From NCBI RefSeq assembly GCF_001580995.1, contig NZ_LHZU01000141.1, positions 1 to 64,000 on the forward strand: a stretch of DNA of 64,000 nucleotides, written 5' to 3'. The DNA is from Acetobacter senegalensis. GTDB taxonomy: Bacteria > Pseudomonadota > Alphaproteobacteria > Acetobacterales > Acetobacteraceae. The notes under the pieces were generated by a model that searched no databases, was not told where the DNA came from, and saw only the letters and a list, made by a program, of their open reading frames with translations. This document shows positions 18,882-27,200 of this stretch, one piece after another (the stretch's first letter is position 1; the number at the start of each line of letters is the position of its first letter). Both the position numbers and the translations under genes were made by a program.

Positions 18882-20006
18882 TCATGCTTTACGAATCACC
18901 GTCGCGGTAATGGTCTGGTGCGGTTCAAACCCGAGCGCAGCATACAGAGCGATAGCGGCCGTATTGCTGGAATAGGAATGGAGGAATGGCTGCTCCCCCC
19001 TGGCCAGAATACGGCGGGCCACCACCCGCATGAGGAACCGTGCATAGCCACGGCCCCGATAGTCAGGATGCGTGCAGACCCCGCTGACTTCCGTAAAATT
19101 TCCGGGTTTCAGCCGCTCACCCGCCATGGCGACCAACCGCCCCTGATCGCGAATGCCCACAAATGCCCCCAGCCGATACGTCTGAGGCAAAAACGGACCG
19201 GGAGCCGTCAGTCTGGCAAGGGCCAGCATATCAGCGGCATCCACCTTCCCCAGATCACAGTATGAAAGAGTGCTGTCTTCAGCAGGCACATCCCGCGCCA
19301 CCATCTGAAGGCATTCCGCCGAACGCACTTTTCTGATCTGGGGAGGAAAAACCGCTTGTTCCTTTTCCATCACCCAGAGTTCTGCGCCGTCCGCCAGAGC
19401 CACCAGCGCGTCCCAGTTTTGCGCACTGTCCTCCCTGACGGCGCCAAACGGACTGATAGCCGGGTCAAAACAGCGCACGACGTCATTGCCCTTTGAGAGC
19501 GCAGCCTGCCGCCCCGTGAGCGCGTTCCAGACAGGCCTGTCCAACACGTTCCGGGCCGCACGCGCTTCACCCGCGGGAGAAGAGGCTTCTGACAGCAGCC
19601 GTCTGGCTGTGGTGAGTGCTGATGCCAGTTCCTGCTGCCCTGCTTTATCCAGACGGGTAAGAACGGCCGCAATTTCATCATGCTGGCGTTGATCAATATC
19701 CGAGAAAAGCGCCCACCCCTCCGCCGTCAGACTGATGGGGCGGGAGCGTCCATCCTGGCCGGAGCGATCGCGCGAAACCCAGCCGTGCTTTTCAAAACGA
19801 CTGATCATCCGGCTGAGGTACCCCCGATCCAACCCAAGCATGGCCTGCAAGGCGCTGGCCTGCACCGGTTCATTCCCGGCTATTTCCAGCAGCAGGCGGG
19901 CTTCTGAAAGGCTGACCCTGCTTCCCAGAAAATGGGTATCCAGCGCGCCAATAAAACGCGTGTAAAACCGATTGAATGTCCGGATGGCGTCTATTGTCTG
20001 CTGCAT
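18882..20006 (-). CDS. MarR-type regulator fused to a GNAT acetyltransferase
   Basis: A two-part protein of about 374 residues. Residues about 1-140 form a MarR winged helix (LSEARLLLEIAG, the recognition region LDRGYLSRMISRFEKHGWVSRDRS, and the wing DGRSRPISLT). The C-terminal third is a GNAT domain with the acetyl-CoA loop VCTHPDYRGRGYARFLM and the closing NTAAIALYAALGFEPH. The middle, about residues 165-260, looks like the N-terminal half of a two-lobed FR47-like acetyltransferase. The ATG at 20006 is used; a TTG at 20042 is possible but would lie inside a palindrome. It is divergent from a beta-lactamase. It may sense or modify a small molecule. Confidence 0.85.
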   Translation of the reverse strand: MQQTIDAIRTFNRFYTRFIGALDTHFLGSRVSLSEARLLLEIAGNEPVQASALQAMLGLDRGYLSRMISRFEKHGWVSRDRSGQDGRSRPISLTAEGWALFSDIDQRQHDEIAAVLTRLDKAGQQELASALTTARRLLSEASSPAGEARAARNVLDRPVWNALTGRQAALSKGNDVVRCFDPAISPFGAVREDSAQNWDALVALADGAELWVMEKEQAVFPPQIRKVRSAECLQMVARDVPAEDSTLSYCDLGKVDAADMLALARLTAPGPFLPQTYRLGAFVGIRDQGRLVAMAGERLKPGNFTEVSGVCTHPDYRGRGYARFLMRVVARRILARGEQPFLHSYSSNTAAIALYAALGFEPHQTITATVIRKA

Positions 20007-20026
20007 TTCGGCAGGATGCAGGCAAT

Positions 20027-20045
20027 TAGTTGCTAAAGTCAACTA
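20027..20045. promoter_or_regulatory. 19-bp palindrome upstream of the MarR-GNAT gene, likely operator
   Basis: TAGTTG and CAACTA flank a seven-base spacer, giving a 19-bp dyad of the size and TTGC/CAA character typical of MarR-family operators. It lies 21 bases upstream of the proposed ATG of the MarR-GNAT gene and about 140 bases before the divergent beta-lactamase, so autoregulation and control of both genes are plausible. Confidence 0.5.
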
Positions 20046-20185
20046 TATATCCCGTCATTTCCTTTCCGCCCTACGTGGCTGAACTGCCCACACACATCCC
20101 GCACAGGATGATGTCACTCTTCCTTTGACAAAACCTGCTCATCGGAGGGCTGATAAAGAGAGAATAAAGCAAGGAAAGGCACACC

Positions 20186-21046
20186 ATGAGGAGACGACAT
20201 TTTTTATGGGGCAGTTCCGCCTTGCTCGCCACACCCGCTATCGCTGGCACATCAGCGCCCATCGTGATCTCGCAGTATGAGAACGAGACCGGTGGTCACG
20301 TTGGTTTCTACGCAGAAAATACAAAAACCAGAGCAACTCTTGGCTGGCGGACAGACGAACGCTTTGTCATGTGCAGCACATTCAAGGCCTCCCTTGCGGC
20401 TTGTGTGCTGGCCCGCGTTGACAAAGGACTGGATACTCTTGAACGCCCGCTCTCTTACACTGCGGCGGATATCGGGGATCTTTACGCGCCTGTCGCCAAG
20501 GCCAATCTGGCAAAAGGCCAGATGACCATCCGAGAACTCTGTGCTGGCGCGGTAGAGCAGAGTGATAACACCTGCGCCAATCTGCTACTGGCCCACATTG
20601 GCGGGCCTTCTGCTCTAACGGCTTTCTGGCGGCATCTTGGGGACAAAACAACACGCCTTGATAATGTGGAGCCCTACCTGAACCGCACTCCACCGGGCGG
20701 CATACAGAACACCACCACCCCGCGCTCCATGGCTTTTATTCTACAGCATCTGGTGTCGGGACCGGTTCTGTCCGCTCCCTTCCGCACTATCCTGACAGAC
20801 TGGCTCATCAGATGCCGGACGGGCGAGCACCGGCTCCGCGCAGGGCTTCCGAGCGCATGGAAGATTGGAGATAAAACAGGCAATAATGGCGAGGATGCTG
20901 CAGGAGATATTGCCGTTATCTGGCCGCACCCTGAAACCAGCATTGTTGTCTGCGCCTACACTCGGGGCGGCCACCCGACGGAACAGCAGCTTTCCTCTGT
21001 TTTTGCGGGGATAGGCAAACTGGTGGCAACACGGCTGACAGCCTGA
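20186..21046 (+). CDS. Class A beta-lactamase with Tat-type signal peptide
   Basis: A 286-residue periplasmic serine beta-lactamase. The signal RRRHFLWG fits a twin-arginine motif. The catalytic elements are complete: CSTFK (nucleophile Ser and Lys), QSDNT (SDN loop), VEPYLN (Glu of the omega loop, ExxLN) and DKTGNN (KTG box). A Cys precedes the nucleophile as in KPC/SME-type enzymes, but the Cys usually found after KTG is replaced (NNG), so the disulfide of those carbapenemases is not expected. It is divergent from the MarR-GNAT gene. Substrate range cannot be told from the sequence. Confidence 0.92.
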   Translation: MRRRHFLWGSSALLATPAIAGTSAPIVISQYENETGGHVGFYAENTKTRATLGWRTDERFVMCSTFKASLAACVLARVDKGLDTLERPLSYTAADIGDLYAPVAKANLAKGQMTIRELCAGAVEQSDNTCANLLLAHIGGPSALTAFWRHLGDKTTRLDNVEPYLNRTPPGGIQNTTTPRSMAFILQHLVSGPVLSAPFRTILTDWLIRCRTGEHRLRAGLPSAWKIGDKTGNNGEDAAGDIAVIWPHPETSIVVCAYTRGGHPTEQQLSSVFAGIGKLVATRLTA

Positions 21047-21071
21047 CACATCGCGGCAGGCCTCCCGATAC

Positions 21072-21105
21072 AAAAAAACCTGCCTGCATTTTCATGCAGA
21101 CAGGC
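21072..21105 (-). terminator. Rho-independent terminator of typA
   Basis: On the minus strand GCCTGTCTGCAT pairs with ATGCAGGCAGG (one mismatch), followed by TTTTTTT. It lies between the convergent beta-lactamase and typA stop codons. Confidence 0.85.
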
Positions 21106-21168
21106 TTCCTTCGGGCAATTACCCCGTTCCTTTTACAAGACGGCTACGCCTTGCAATCAGACTGACGC

Positions 21169-22992
21169 TTAGGACGCATCACCCTTACGTTCACGCTTCT
21201 TGCGTTCGTTCGGGTCCAGATAGCGCTTGCGCAGACGGATGGCAGATGGTGTCACTTCCACCAGTTCATCGTCTTCGATGTAGGCAATCGCCTGTTCCAG
21301 AGACATACGGCGCGGCGGGACCAGCAGCAGAGCTTCATCCTTGCCTGCGGCACGAATGTTGGTCAGCTTCTTTTCACGGACTGCGTTCACTTCCAGATCA
21401 TTTTCACGGGAATGCTCACCGATGATCATGCCCACGTAAACTTTTTCACCCGCATTCACAAACAGCGTACCACGGTCCTGCAGAGAGAACAGGGAATACT
21501 GGGTGGTTGAACCATCTTCCGCAGAGATCAGAGACCCGTTACGGCGGCCTTCAATGGTGCCAGCATAAGGCTGATACCCATAGAACAGGCGGTTCATGAT
21601 ACCCGTGCCGCGCGTGTCGGTCAGGAATTCGCCATGATACCCAATCAGCCCGCGAGACGGGATGATGAAGGTCAGACGCACCTTGTCCCCACCAGACGGA
21701 CGCATATCCTGCATCTGCCCCTTACGCTGAGACATCTTTTCCACAACCACGCCGGAATAGGGCTCATCCACGTCAATGGTGACTTCTTCGAACGGTTCTT
21801 CCCGCTCACCCGTTTCCTCGTTCGTGCTGAACAGCACGCGCGGACGGCCGATGGTCAGTTCAAACCCTTCACGACGCATGGTTTCAATCAGCACGCCAAG
21901 CTGAAGTTCACCACGGCCAGCCACTTCAAAAGCTTCGCTTTCCGGGCTGTCAGTCACGCGGATAGCAATGTTACTTTCCGTTTCCTTGAACAGACGGTCA
22001 CGAATCTGGCGAGACGTCACCTTCTTGCCTTCACGACCACCCAGAGGGCCGTCGTTCAGACGGAACGTCATGGACAGGGTCGGCGGATCAACCGGAATGG
22101 CTTCAAGCGGTGCAGCCACTTCGGGGGACGCGATGGTGTCAGGAATAGTGGCTTCGGACAGACCGGCCACGGCCACAATGTCCCCAGCTTCCACTTCATC
22201 AACTGCCACACGGTCCAGCCCACGGAAGGACAGCAGCTTGGTCAGACGGCCAGTTTCCACCACAGAGCCATCAGCCCGCAGCACCTTTACCGGCATGTTG
22301 ACCTTGGCGCGGCCCTGTTCCACACGGCCCGTCAGCACACGGCCGAGGAAGTTGTCGTTTTCAAGGATGGTGGCCGTCATGGCGAACGGCTTTTCCTTGT
22401 CCAGCTTGGGTGCGGGAACATGCTTCAGGATCAACTCGAACATCGGGCTGAGGTCCTTGCGCGGTCCATCAAGCTCAACATCGGCCCAGCCCTGACGGCC
22501 AGAAGCGTACAGCATGGGGAAATCAAGCTGTTCATCATTGGCGCCAAGAGCCGCGAACAGATCAAAGATTTCGTTATGCACTTCGTCCGGGCGGGCATCG
22601 CCACGGTCAATCTTGTTCACAACCACAATCGGCTTCAGGCCACGGGCCAGAGCCTTGCCCACCACAAATTTGGTCTGCGGCAATGCGCCTTCAGCGGAGT
22701 CGACCAGCACAATCGCGCCGTCCACCATGCTGAGAATACGTTCCACTTCTCCGCCGAAGTCGGCGTGTCCGGGAGTATCGATAATGTTGATCCGGGTGTT
22801 CTGCCACACAACGGAGGTGCACTTGGCCAGAATGGTGATGCCCCGCTCACGTTCCAGATCATTGCTGTCCATGGCGCGTTCAGCAACCTGCTGATGCTCA
22901 TGGAATGAGCCAGACTGCTTCAGCAGTTCGTCAACGAGAGTGGTCTTGCCATGATCGACGTGTGCAATGATGGCGATATTACGGATATCCAT
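21169..22992 (-). CDS. typA: Ribosome-associated translational GTPase TypA/BipA
   Basis: A GTPase related to EF-G that binds the ribosome and supports growth under stress and 50S assembly. From the ATG at 22992 it has 607 residues, the usual family length, starting MDIRNIAIIAHVDHGKTTL. A longer frame to 23196 adds 68 residues without similarity and is rejected. G motifs AHVDHGKTT, DTPGHADFGGE and NKIDR are intact; the EF-G-like C-terminal domains (GRGELQLGVLIETMRREG, PSRGLIGYHGEFLTDTRG) follow. The downstream terminator is strong. No neighbour is clearly linked. Confidence 0.96.
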   Translation of the reverse strand: MDIRNIAIIAHVDHGKTTLVDELLKQSGSFHEHQQVAERAMDSNDLERERGITILAKCTSVVWQNTRINIIDTPGHADFGGEVERILSMVDGAIVLVDSAEGALPQTKFVVGKALARGLKPIVVVNKIDRGDARPDEVHNEIFDLFAALGANDEQLDFPMLYASGRQGWADVELDGPRKDLSPMFELILKHVPAPKLDKEKPFAMTATILENDNFLGRVLTGRVEQGRAKVNMPVKVLRADGSVVETGRLTKLLSFRGLDRVAVDEVEAGDIVAVAGLSEATIPDTIASPEVAAPLEAIPVDPPTLSMTFRLNDGPLGGREGKKVTSRQIRDRLFKETESNIAIRVTDSPESEAFEVAGRGELQLGVLIETMRREGFELTIGRPRVLFSTNEETGEREEPFEEVTIDVDEPYSGVVVEKMSQRKGQMQDMRPSGGDKVRLTFIIPSRGLIGYHGEFLTDTRGTGIMNRLFYGYQPYAGTIEGRRNGSLISAEDGSTTQYSLFSLQDRGTLFVNAGEKVYVGMIIGEHSRENDLEVNAVREKKLTNIRAAGKDEALLLVPPRRMSLEQAIAYIEDDELVEVTPSAIRLRKRYLDPNERKKRERKGDAS

Positions 22993-23211
22993 GAAAGGTG
23001 CCTGATTGTCCCTGCGCGTTCTGCCGCCACCAGTCATGCAAACGGGGCGGTTGAGTTGCGGTATAAAGAATGCTGGCCCCGTTGATAAGCGCCAGCGTGC
23101 AGAAATGCACGTAAAATCCTCACAAGGCGCCCAGAACCTGCCAGCAGGCCTTGCTGCTACGGGCCATAACTGCCCCCTGCCCCACACATTGGACACCCGG
23201 CCAGCTTGGAA

Positions 23212-23232
23212 TTAAGGATCATTCTCAATATA
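23212..23232. promoter_or_regulatory. Possible Fur-type box upstream of feoA
   Basis: GGATCATTCTCAATAT resembles half of a Fur box (ATTCTCA element) and lies about 40-60 bases before the feoA start. Only one half is convincing. Confidence 0.3.
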
Positions 23233-23272
23233 TACGTGACTCCTTAGTCCGTCTGAGCAGGATGACCAAGCC

Positions 23273-23635
23273 TTGCGCCTGAACCAGCTTTCCCTTCGCG
23301 CCGCCGGTGTGATTGACCATATAGAAGCCCTCTCCACGCACGATGCCATTGCCCAGCGTCTGGGTGAGCTGGGCTTTGTGCCGGGAGAACCGGTGAAGGT
23401 CATTGCGTTCGGCCCGCTGGGGGGAGACCCGATGGCGGTGGAAATCGGTTTTACGCGTTTCGCCCTGCGGCGCTCGGAAGCACACCGTATTGTGTTGCGG
23501 GACAACACAGCAGCCACCGCACCATCCTGCACAGCCCAACCCCATGAGCAGGCAGACCCTGCTGCATCCTCCCGCGCTGCCAGCACAGCAGACAGTTCCT
23601 CACATCAGGCCCCCGTGGCTGGTCCCTTTGCATGA
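23273..23635 (+). CDS. feoA: FeoA-like SH3-fold ferrous iron transport protein
   Basis: FeoA is a small cytoplasmic SH3-like protein that supports FeoB. The 120-residue product has the core LRLNQLSLRAAGVIDHIEAL and QRLGELGFVPGEPVKVIAFG typical of the family in about residues 1-75. It then has an unusual 45-residue Ala/Ser/Thr-rich tail. No in-frame ATG exists; a TTG at 23273 with AGGA about 11 bases upstream is taken as start. The feoB ATG overlaps its stop codon by four bases, so the two are coupled. Confidence 0.85.
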   Translation: MRLNQLSLRAAGVIDHIEALSTHDAIAQRLGELGFVPGEPVKVIAFGPLGGDPMAVEIGFTRFALRRSEAHRIVLRDNTAATAPSCTAQPHEQADPAASSRAASTADSSSHQAPVAGPFA

Positions 23636-25473
23636 CTGATCTCCCCCCTCTACGCGTCGCGCTGGTTGGCAACCCCAACTGCGGAAAAACGGCCATTTTC
23701 AACCAGTTGACGGGCAGTCGCCAGAAGGTTGCCAACTACGCAGGCGTGACGGTTGAACGTAAGGCAGGCCGTCTTGTCACTCCGGCAGGACGCCGCGTGC
23801 AGGTGCTTGATCTGCCCGGCACTTACAGTCTGGCAGCCACCAGCCCGGATGAAGCCGTAACCCGCGATGTCTGCCGTGGCGTCTACAAAGGCGAACCCGC
23901 GCCAGATCTGCTGGTAAGTGTTGTTGCCGCCACCAACCTGCGCCTGCATCTGCGTTTCATGCTGGAATTACGGCAGCTTGGTCGCCCCATGATTGTGGTG
24001 CTCAACATGATTGACGCCATTCGCAAACAGGGGCTCACCATTGATATCCCCCGCCTGCAGGCGGAACTTGGCGTGCCGGTTGTTAGTGCTGTGGGGATCA
24101 AGCGTGGCGGCTGCCAGAATATTCTTGCAGCCCTTGATGCGCCTGCGCCCACGCCCCCAACGCCCCTGCCTGAGGGCACGGACCTGCATGCGGAAGTACG
24201 GCGGCTTCTGGCGCTGTGTGTCGCCCGCACAACCGAACGCACACAGCTTTTTGAAGACAAGCTAGACCGCTGGGTGCTCCACCCCGTATGGGGCATGCTC
24301 ATCCTGTTTGTGCTGCTGTTCATCATGTTTCAGGCCGTGTTCTCCTGGGCACAACCTTTCATGGACATGCTCGATAACGGCATGAAATCTCTGGGGGACC
24401 ACGTGGGAGCCCTGCTGCCAGACGGCGTTTTGCGCAGCCTTGTGGTGGACGGCATTATTGCAGGCGCAGGGACGGTTATTGTGTTCCTGCCGCAAATTCT
24501 GATTCTGTTTCTCTGGATTCTGGCACTGGAGGAATCCGGGTATCTGCCACGCGCCGCCTTCATGCTGGACAAGCTGATGGCCTCGGCAGGGCTGAGCGGA
24601 CGCTCCTTCATTCCCCTGCTATCCAGCTTTGCCTGCGCCGTGCCCGGCATCATGTCCACCCGCACCATCCAGAACCCACGAGACCGGATGGTGACCATCA
24701 TGATCGCGCCGCTCATGACATGCTCGGCGCGGTTGCCGGTCTATGCGCTTCTGATTGGGGCGTTCATTCCTGCCCGGCATATTGCAGGTCTTTTCAACCT
24801 GCAGGGGCTTGTTCTTTTCGGGCTGTACGCCGCCGGAATCCTCAGCGCGCTGGTTGTGGCGCGTGTGTTGAAGCGGCGTGCCACCACAGATGAGCACCCG
24901 TTGCTGCTTGAACTGCCCAACTATCGTCTACCCGGCCTGCAAAGCCTGTCTATTGAACTGTGGCAGCGCGCACGCATTTTTCTATCCCGTGTAGGCACCA
25001 TTATTGTCACGCTCAGCGTGCTGATGTGGGCGCTTTCCAGCTTCCCTGCTCCCCCAGCCGGTGCCACAGGGCCAGCCATTGACTATAGTCTGGCTGGCCG
25101 CATCGGCCACCTGATGCTGCCCTTCTTCCAGTTCATTGGCTTTAACTGGCAGATCTGCGTGGCGCTTATTCCGGGCCTTGCCGCGCGTGAGGTTGCTGTC
25201 AGCGCGCTTGCTACCGTGTATTCGGTCGGTGCATCGGAAGCCGATGCCGCGTCCCAGCTTGCGCCCCTGCTTTCGGCCCAATGGAGCCTTGCAACAGCGT
25301 TCTCTTTGCTGGCATGGTATGTTTACGCGCCGCAATGCTTCTCCACTCTGGCCGTTATTCGCCGGGAAACCGGTTCCTGGCGACTGGTCTGGATCTCTAC
25401 AGCCTATCTGTTCGGCATGGCTTACGCGGCCTCTTTTCTGGCCTATCACATCACCCGACTGATCAGCGGATAA
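23632..25473 (+). CDS. feoB: Ferrous iron transporter FeoB
   Basis: The inner-membrane Fe(II) importer with an N-terminal G domain. GNPNCGKT (G1), DLPGTYSL (G3) and LNMID (G4) are at residues about 10-125. The membrane part contains the Gate blocks SFACAVPGIMSTR and LAAREVAVSALATVYS with the conserved Cys. At 613 residues it is shorter than the E. coli protein (about 770), as is common in alphaproteobacteria. It lies between feoA and a small Cys-rich membrane protein in one operon; a half Fur box is seen upstream. Confidence 0.95.
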   Translation: MTDLPPLRVALVGNPNCGKTAIFNQLTGSRQKVANYAGVTVERKAGRLVTPAGRRVQVLDLPGTYSLAATSPDEAVTRDVCRGVYKGEPAPDLLVSVVAATNLRLHLRFMLELRQLGRPMIVVLNMIDAIRKQGLTIDIPRLQAELGVPVVSAVGIKRGGCQNILAALDAPAPTPPTPLPEGTDLHAEVRRLLALCVARTTERTQLFEDKLDRWVLHPVWGMLILFVLLFIMFQAVFSWAQPFMDMLDNGMKSLGDHVGALLPDGVLRSLVVDGIIAGAGTVIVFLPQILILFLWILALEESGYLPRAAFMLDKLMASAGLSGRSFIPLLSSFACAVPGIMSTRTIQNPRDRMVTIMIAPLMTCSARLPVYALLIGAFIPARHIAGLFNLQGLVLFGLYAAGILSALVVARVLKRRATTDEHPLLLELPNYRLPGLQSLSIELWQRARIFLSRVGTIIVTLSVLMWALSSFPAPPAGATGPAIDYSLAGRIGHLMLPFFQFIGFNWQICVALIPGLAAREVAVSALATVYSVGASEADAASQLAPLLSAQWSLATAFSLLAWYVYAPQCFSTLAVIRRETGSWRLVWISTAYLFGMAYAASFLAYHITRLISG

Positions 25474-25489
25474 CAACAGGAGACGTCCT

Positions 25490-25726
25490 GTGACACAGAT
25501 TCTACTTGTCGGCCTTGTTGTCCTTCTCTGTGCCGCCTACTGGCTCCAGAGACTTGCACCTTCCGCCATGATCCCTCTCTGGCGTGCCCTCGCAGGGCTG
25601 CTGGCCGCCACACAGGCGCTTCCCGGCCTCCGCACCAAAGCGGAACGACTTGCCACACCTTCCGGCGCAAGCCCCGGCTGTGGCGGGTGCAAAGGCTGTG
25701 ATGATAAAAACGGCGGGTGCCACTAG
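25490..25726 (+). CDS. Small membrane protein with Cys-rich tail, FeoB-associated
   Basis: A 78-residue protein with one N-terminal membrane helix (about residues 3-20), a cytoplasmic basic linker and a C-terminal GCGGCKGCDDKNGGCH tail with four cysteines. The start is GTG with GGAGA upstream, 16 bases after feoB. Its layout recalls the FeoB-associated Cys-rich membrane proteins of Firmicutes (a short helix plus CxxC cluster), and I infer a role in Fe(II) handling or as a FeoC substitute. Homology to that family is not established here. Confidence 0.75.
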   Translation: MTQILLVGLVVLLCAAYWLQRLAPSAMIPLWRALAGLLAATQALPGLRTKAERLATPSGASPGCGGCKGCDDKNGGCH

Positions 25727-25879
25727 AACAGCGCCTCTTCTAGCGTTGCAACGCCGTCGCCCCTGAAAACCTGCCTAGCTGACAGATCAAAAACGGTCTT
25801 CAGAATAAAATCAAAGCAAACAGCCTTCATTGTGGCTCTGACACGCTGGTAGCCTGCTAAAAGCGCGCTACAAAGGGTC

Positions 25880-27046
25880 ATGTCTTCTTCCTCACAGGGG
25901 CGCATAAAACCCCTCTCCGCCACGCCCGTTCTACCCATCGCATGCTTGCTGGCGGTGGGTATGATTTTCGGTCTGACCTATGGGCTCAGCGCGCCCTTAT
26001 TCACGCTGGAACTGTTTGACCGGGGTTACGGCGCACAGATCATTGCCGCCAATGCCATGATGCACGCCGTTGGGGTTCTGAGCATTGCCCCGTTTCTGCC
26101 GCGCATTGCAGCCCATTTTGGGCCACGCCGCCCTCTGATCCTTGCCCTTGGGGTCATCGCTTCTGTGCTCTTGCTTCTGCCAGTGGTGCCCTCCATCTGG
26201 TTCTGGTTTCCCCTGCGGCTGGCTCTTGGCTGCGCCACGGAAATTCTGCTCATCCTGTCTGAAAGCTGGCTGAACCAGATCACAGCGGATCAGACCCGCA
26301 CACGCACCATGGGCCTCTATAGCTCCATGCTCTCATTAGGATTCGCACTGGGGCCCCTTATTCTTGCTGTGGCCGGGCGACACGGATTCACGCCCTACGC
26401 CATAAGTGCAGGCTTTGTCCTGACAGCACTGGTGCTGGTCTGCATGCCCTGGATGCACGCGCCCGCGCTGAAACGGGCAACCCATTCGGGGTTGTGGCGC
26501 TATATCACCCTCGCGCCTATCGCCATCGGCATTACGTTGCTCATGGCCATGCTGGAAGCCGCAGGGTCCTCCTTCCTGACACTTTACGCCATTCGTAACG
26601 GCTGGACCGAGCAGGCCGCCACGCTGCTGCTGTCTGTCATGCTGCTTGGGGCCATTACCCTCCAGTTTCCACTCGGCTGGCTGGGGGACCGTATGAACCG
26701 CAGGCACCTGATGATCGGCCTTGGCGTTGCCTCCTGCCTCGGCGCGTTGCTCTGGCCGCTGGGGATCACGCATCAACCATGGGCCTATGTGCTTCTGTTT
26801 GTGTGGGATGGTCTTTTTGCAGCTATTTATACGCTGGCCATGTCCGTCGTCGGCAGCCGTTTTTCTGGTGGAGACCTTGTCTCAATCTACGCGACAACCT
26901 CCGTTGCGTGGGGCCTGGGTGCCTTCATCGGCCCAGAAATGGCGGGCACGGCCATAGACATCAGCCGCCACGGCCTGCCTTACTTTGTCTCTCTGGCCTG
27001 CGGCCTGTTCACGCTCCTGCCCATTTTCCTCAGGAAAAGTGCTTAA
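25880..27046 (+). CDS. MFS transporter, YcaD-like
   Basis: A 388-residue major facilitator with about 12 membrane helices. The loop between helices 2 and 3 (PRIAAHFGPRRPLILA) and the helix 8-9 loop (GWLGDRMNRRHLMIG) carry MFS motif-A-like basic residues. The fourth-helix SESWLNQ and the motif GLYSSMLSLGFALGP resemble the YcaD/YfkF group, whose substrates are unknown. It lies 150 bases after the feo operon in the same direction and may be independent. Confidence 0.85.
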   Translation: MSSSSQGRIKPLSATPVLPIACLLAVGMIFGLTYGLSAPLFTLELFDRGYGAQIIAANAMMHAVGVLSIAPFLPRIAAHFGPRRPLILALGVIASVLLLLPVVPSIWFWFPLRLALGCATEILLILSESWLNQITADQTRTRTMGLYSSMLSLGFALGPLILAVAGRHGFTPYAISAGFVLTALVLVCMPWMHAPALKRATHSGLWRYITLAPIAIGITLLMAMLEAAGSSFLTLYAIRNGWTEQAATLLLSVMLLGAITLQFPLGWLGDRMNRRHLMIGLGVASCLGALLWPLGITHQPWAYVLLFVWDGLFAAIYTLAMSVVGSRFSGGDLVSIYATTSVAWGLGAFIGPEMAGTAIDISRHGLPYFVSLACGLFTLLPIFLRKSA

Positions 27047-27158
27047 GGCGCTCAGTAACGCACTGGACTGCCGCCTGAGGAGTCTTCTTCCCTACCAACG
27101 GAATAGAAGACTGAGACCTCGCGCCCTCTTCTTCCCCCATCCCTTAGTCGCAGGCAGT

Positions 27159-27200
27159 CACTCAGCACTCAGCACTCAGCACTCAGCACTCAGCACTCAG
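27159..27200. repeat. Six tandem copies of a 7-bp unit
   Basis: CACTCAG is repeated six times without change from 27159 to 27200. The stop codon of the minus-strand gluconolactonase-type gene (27197-27199) falls in the last copy, so copy-number change would not affect its protein. A variable-number repeat in the intergenic gap is likely. Confidence 0.85.

Noticed and set aside
21634-22908. 424-codon frame antisense to typA
   Set aside because: It lies fully inside a confirmed gene with strong GTPase motifs and has no own motif or start signal.
22993-23196. 68-residue N-terminal extension of TypA
   Set aside because: TypA proteins start at the MDIRNIAII segment and the total would be longer than the family; the extension looks random.
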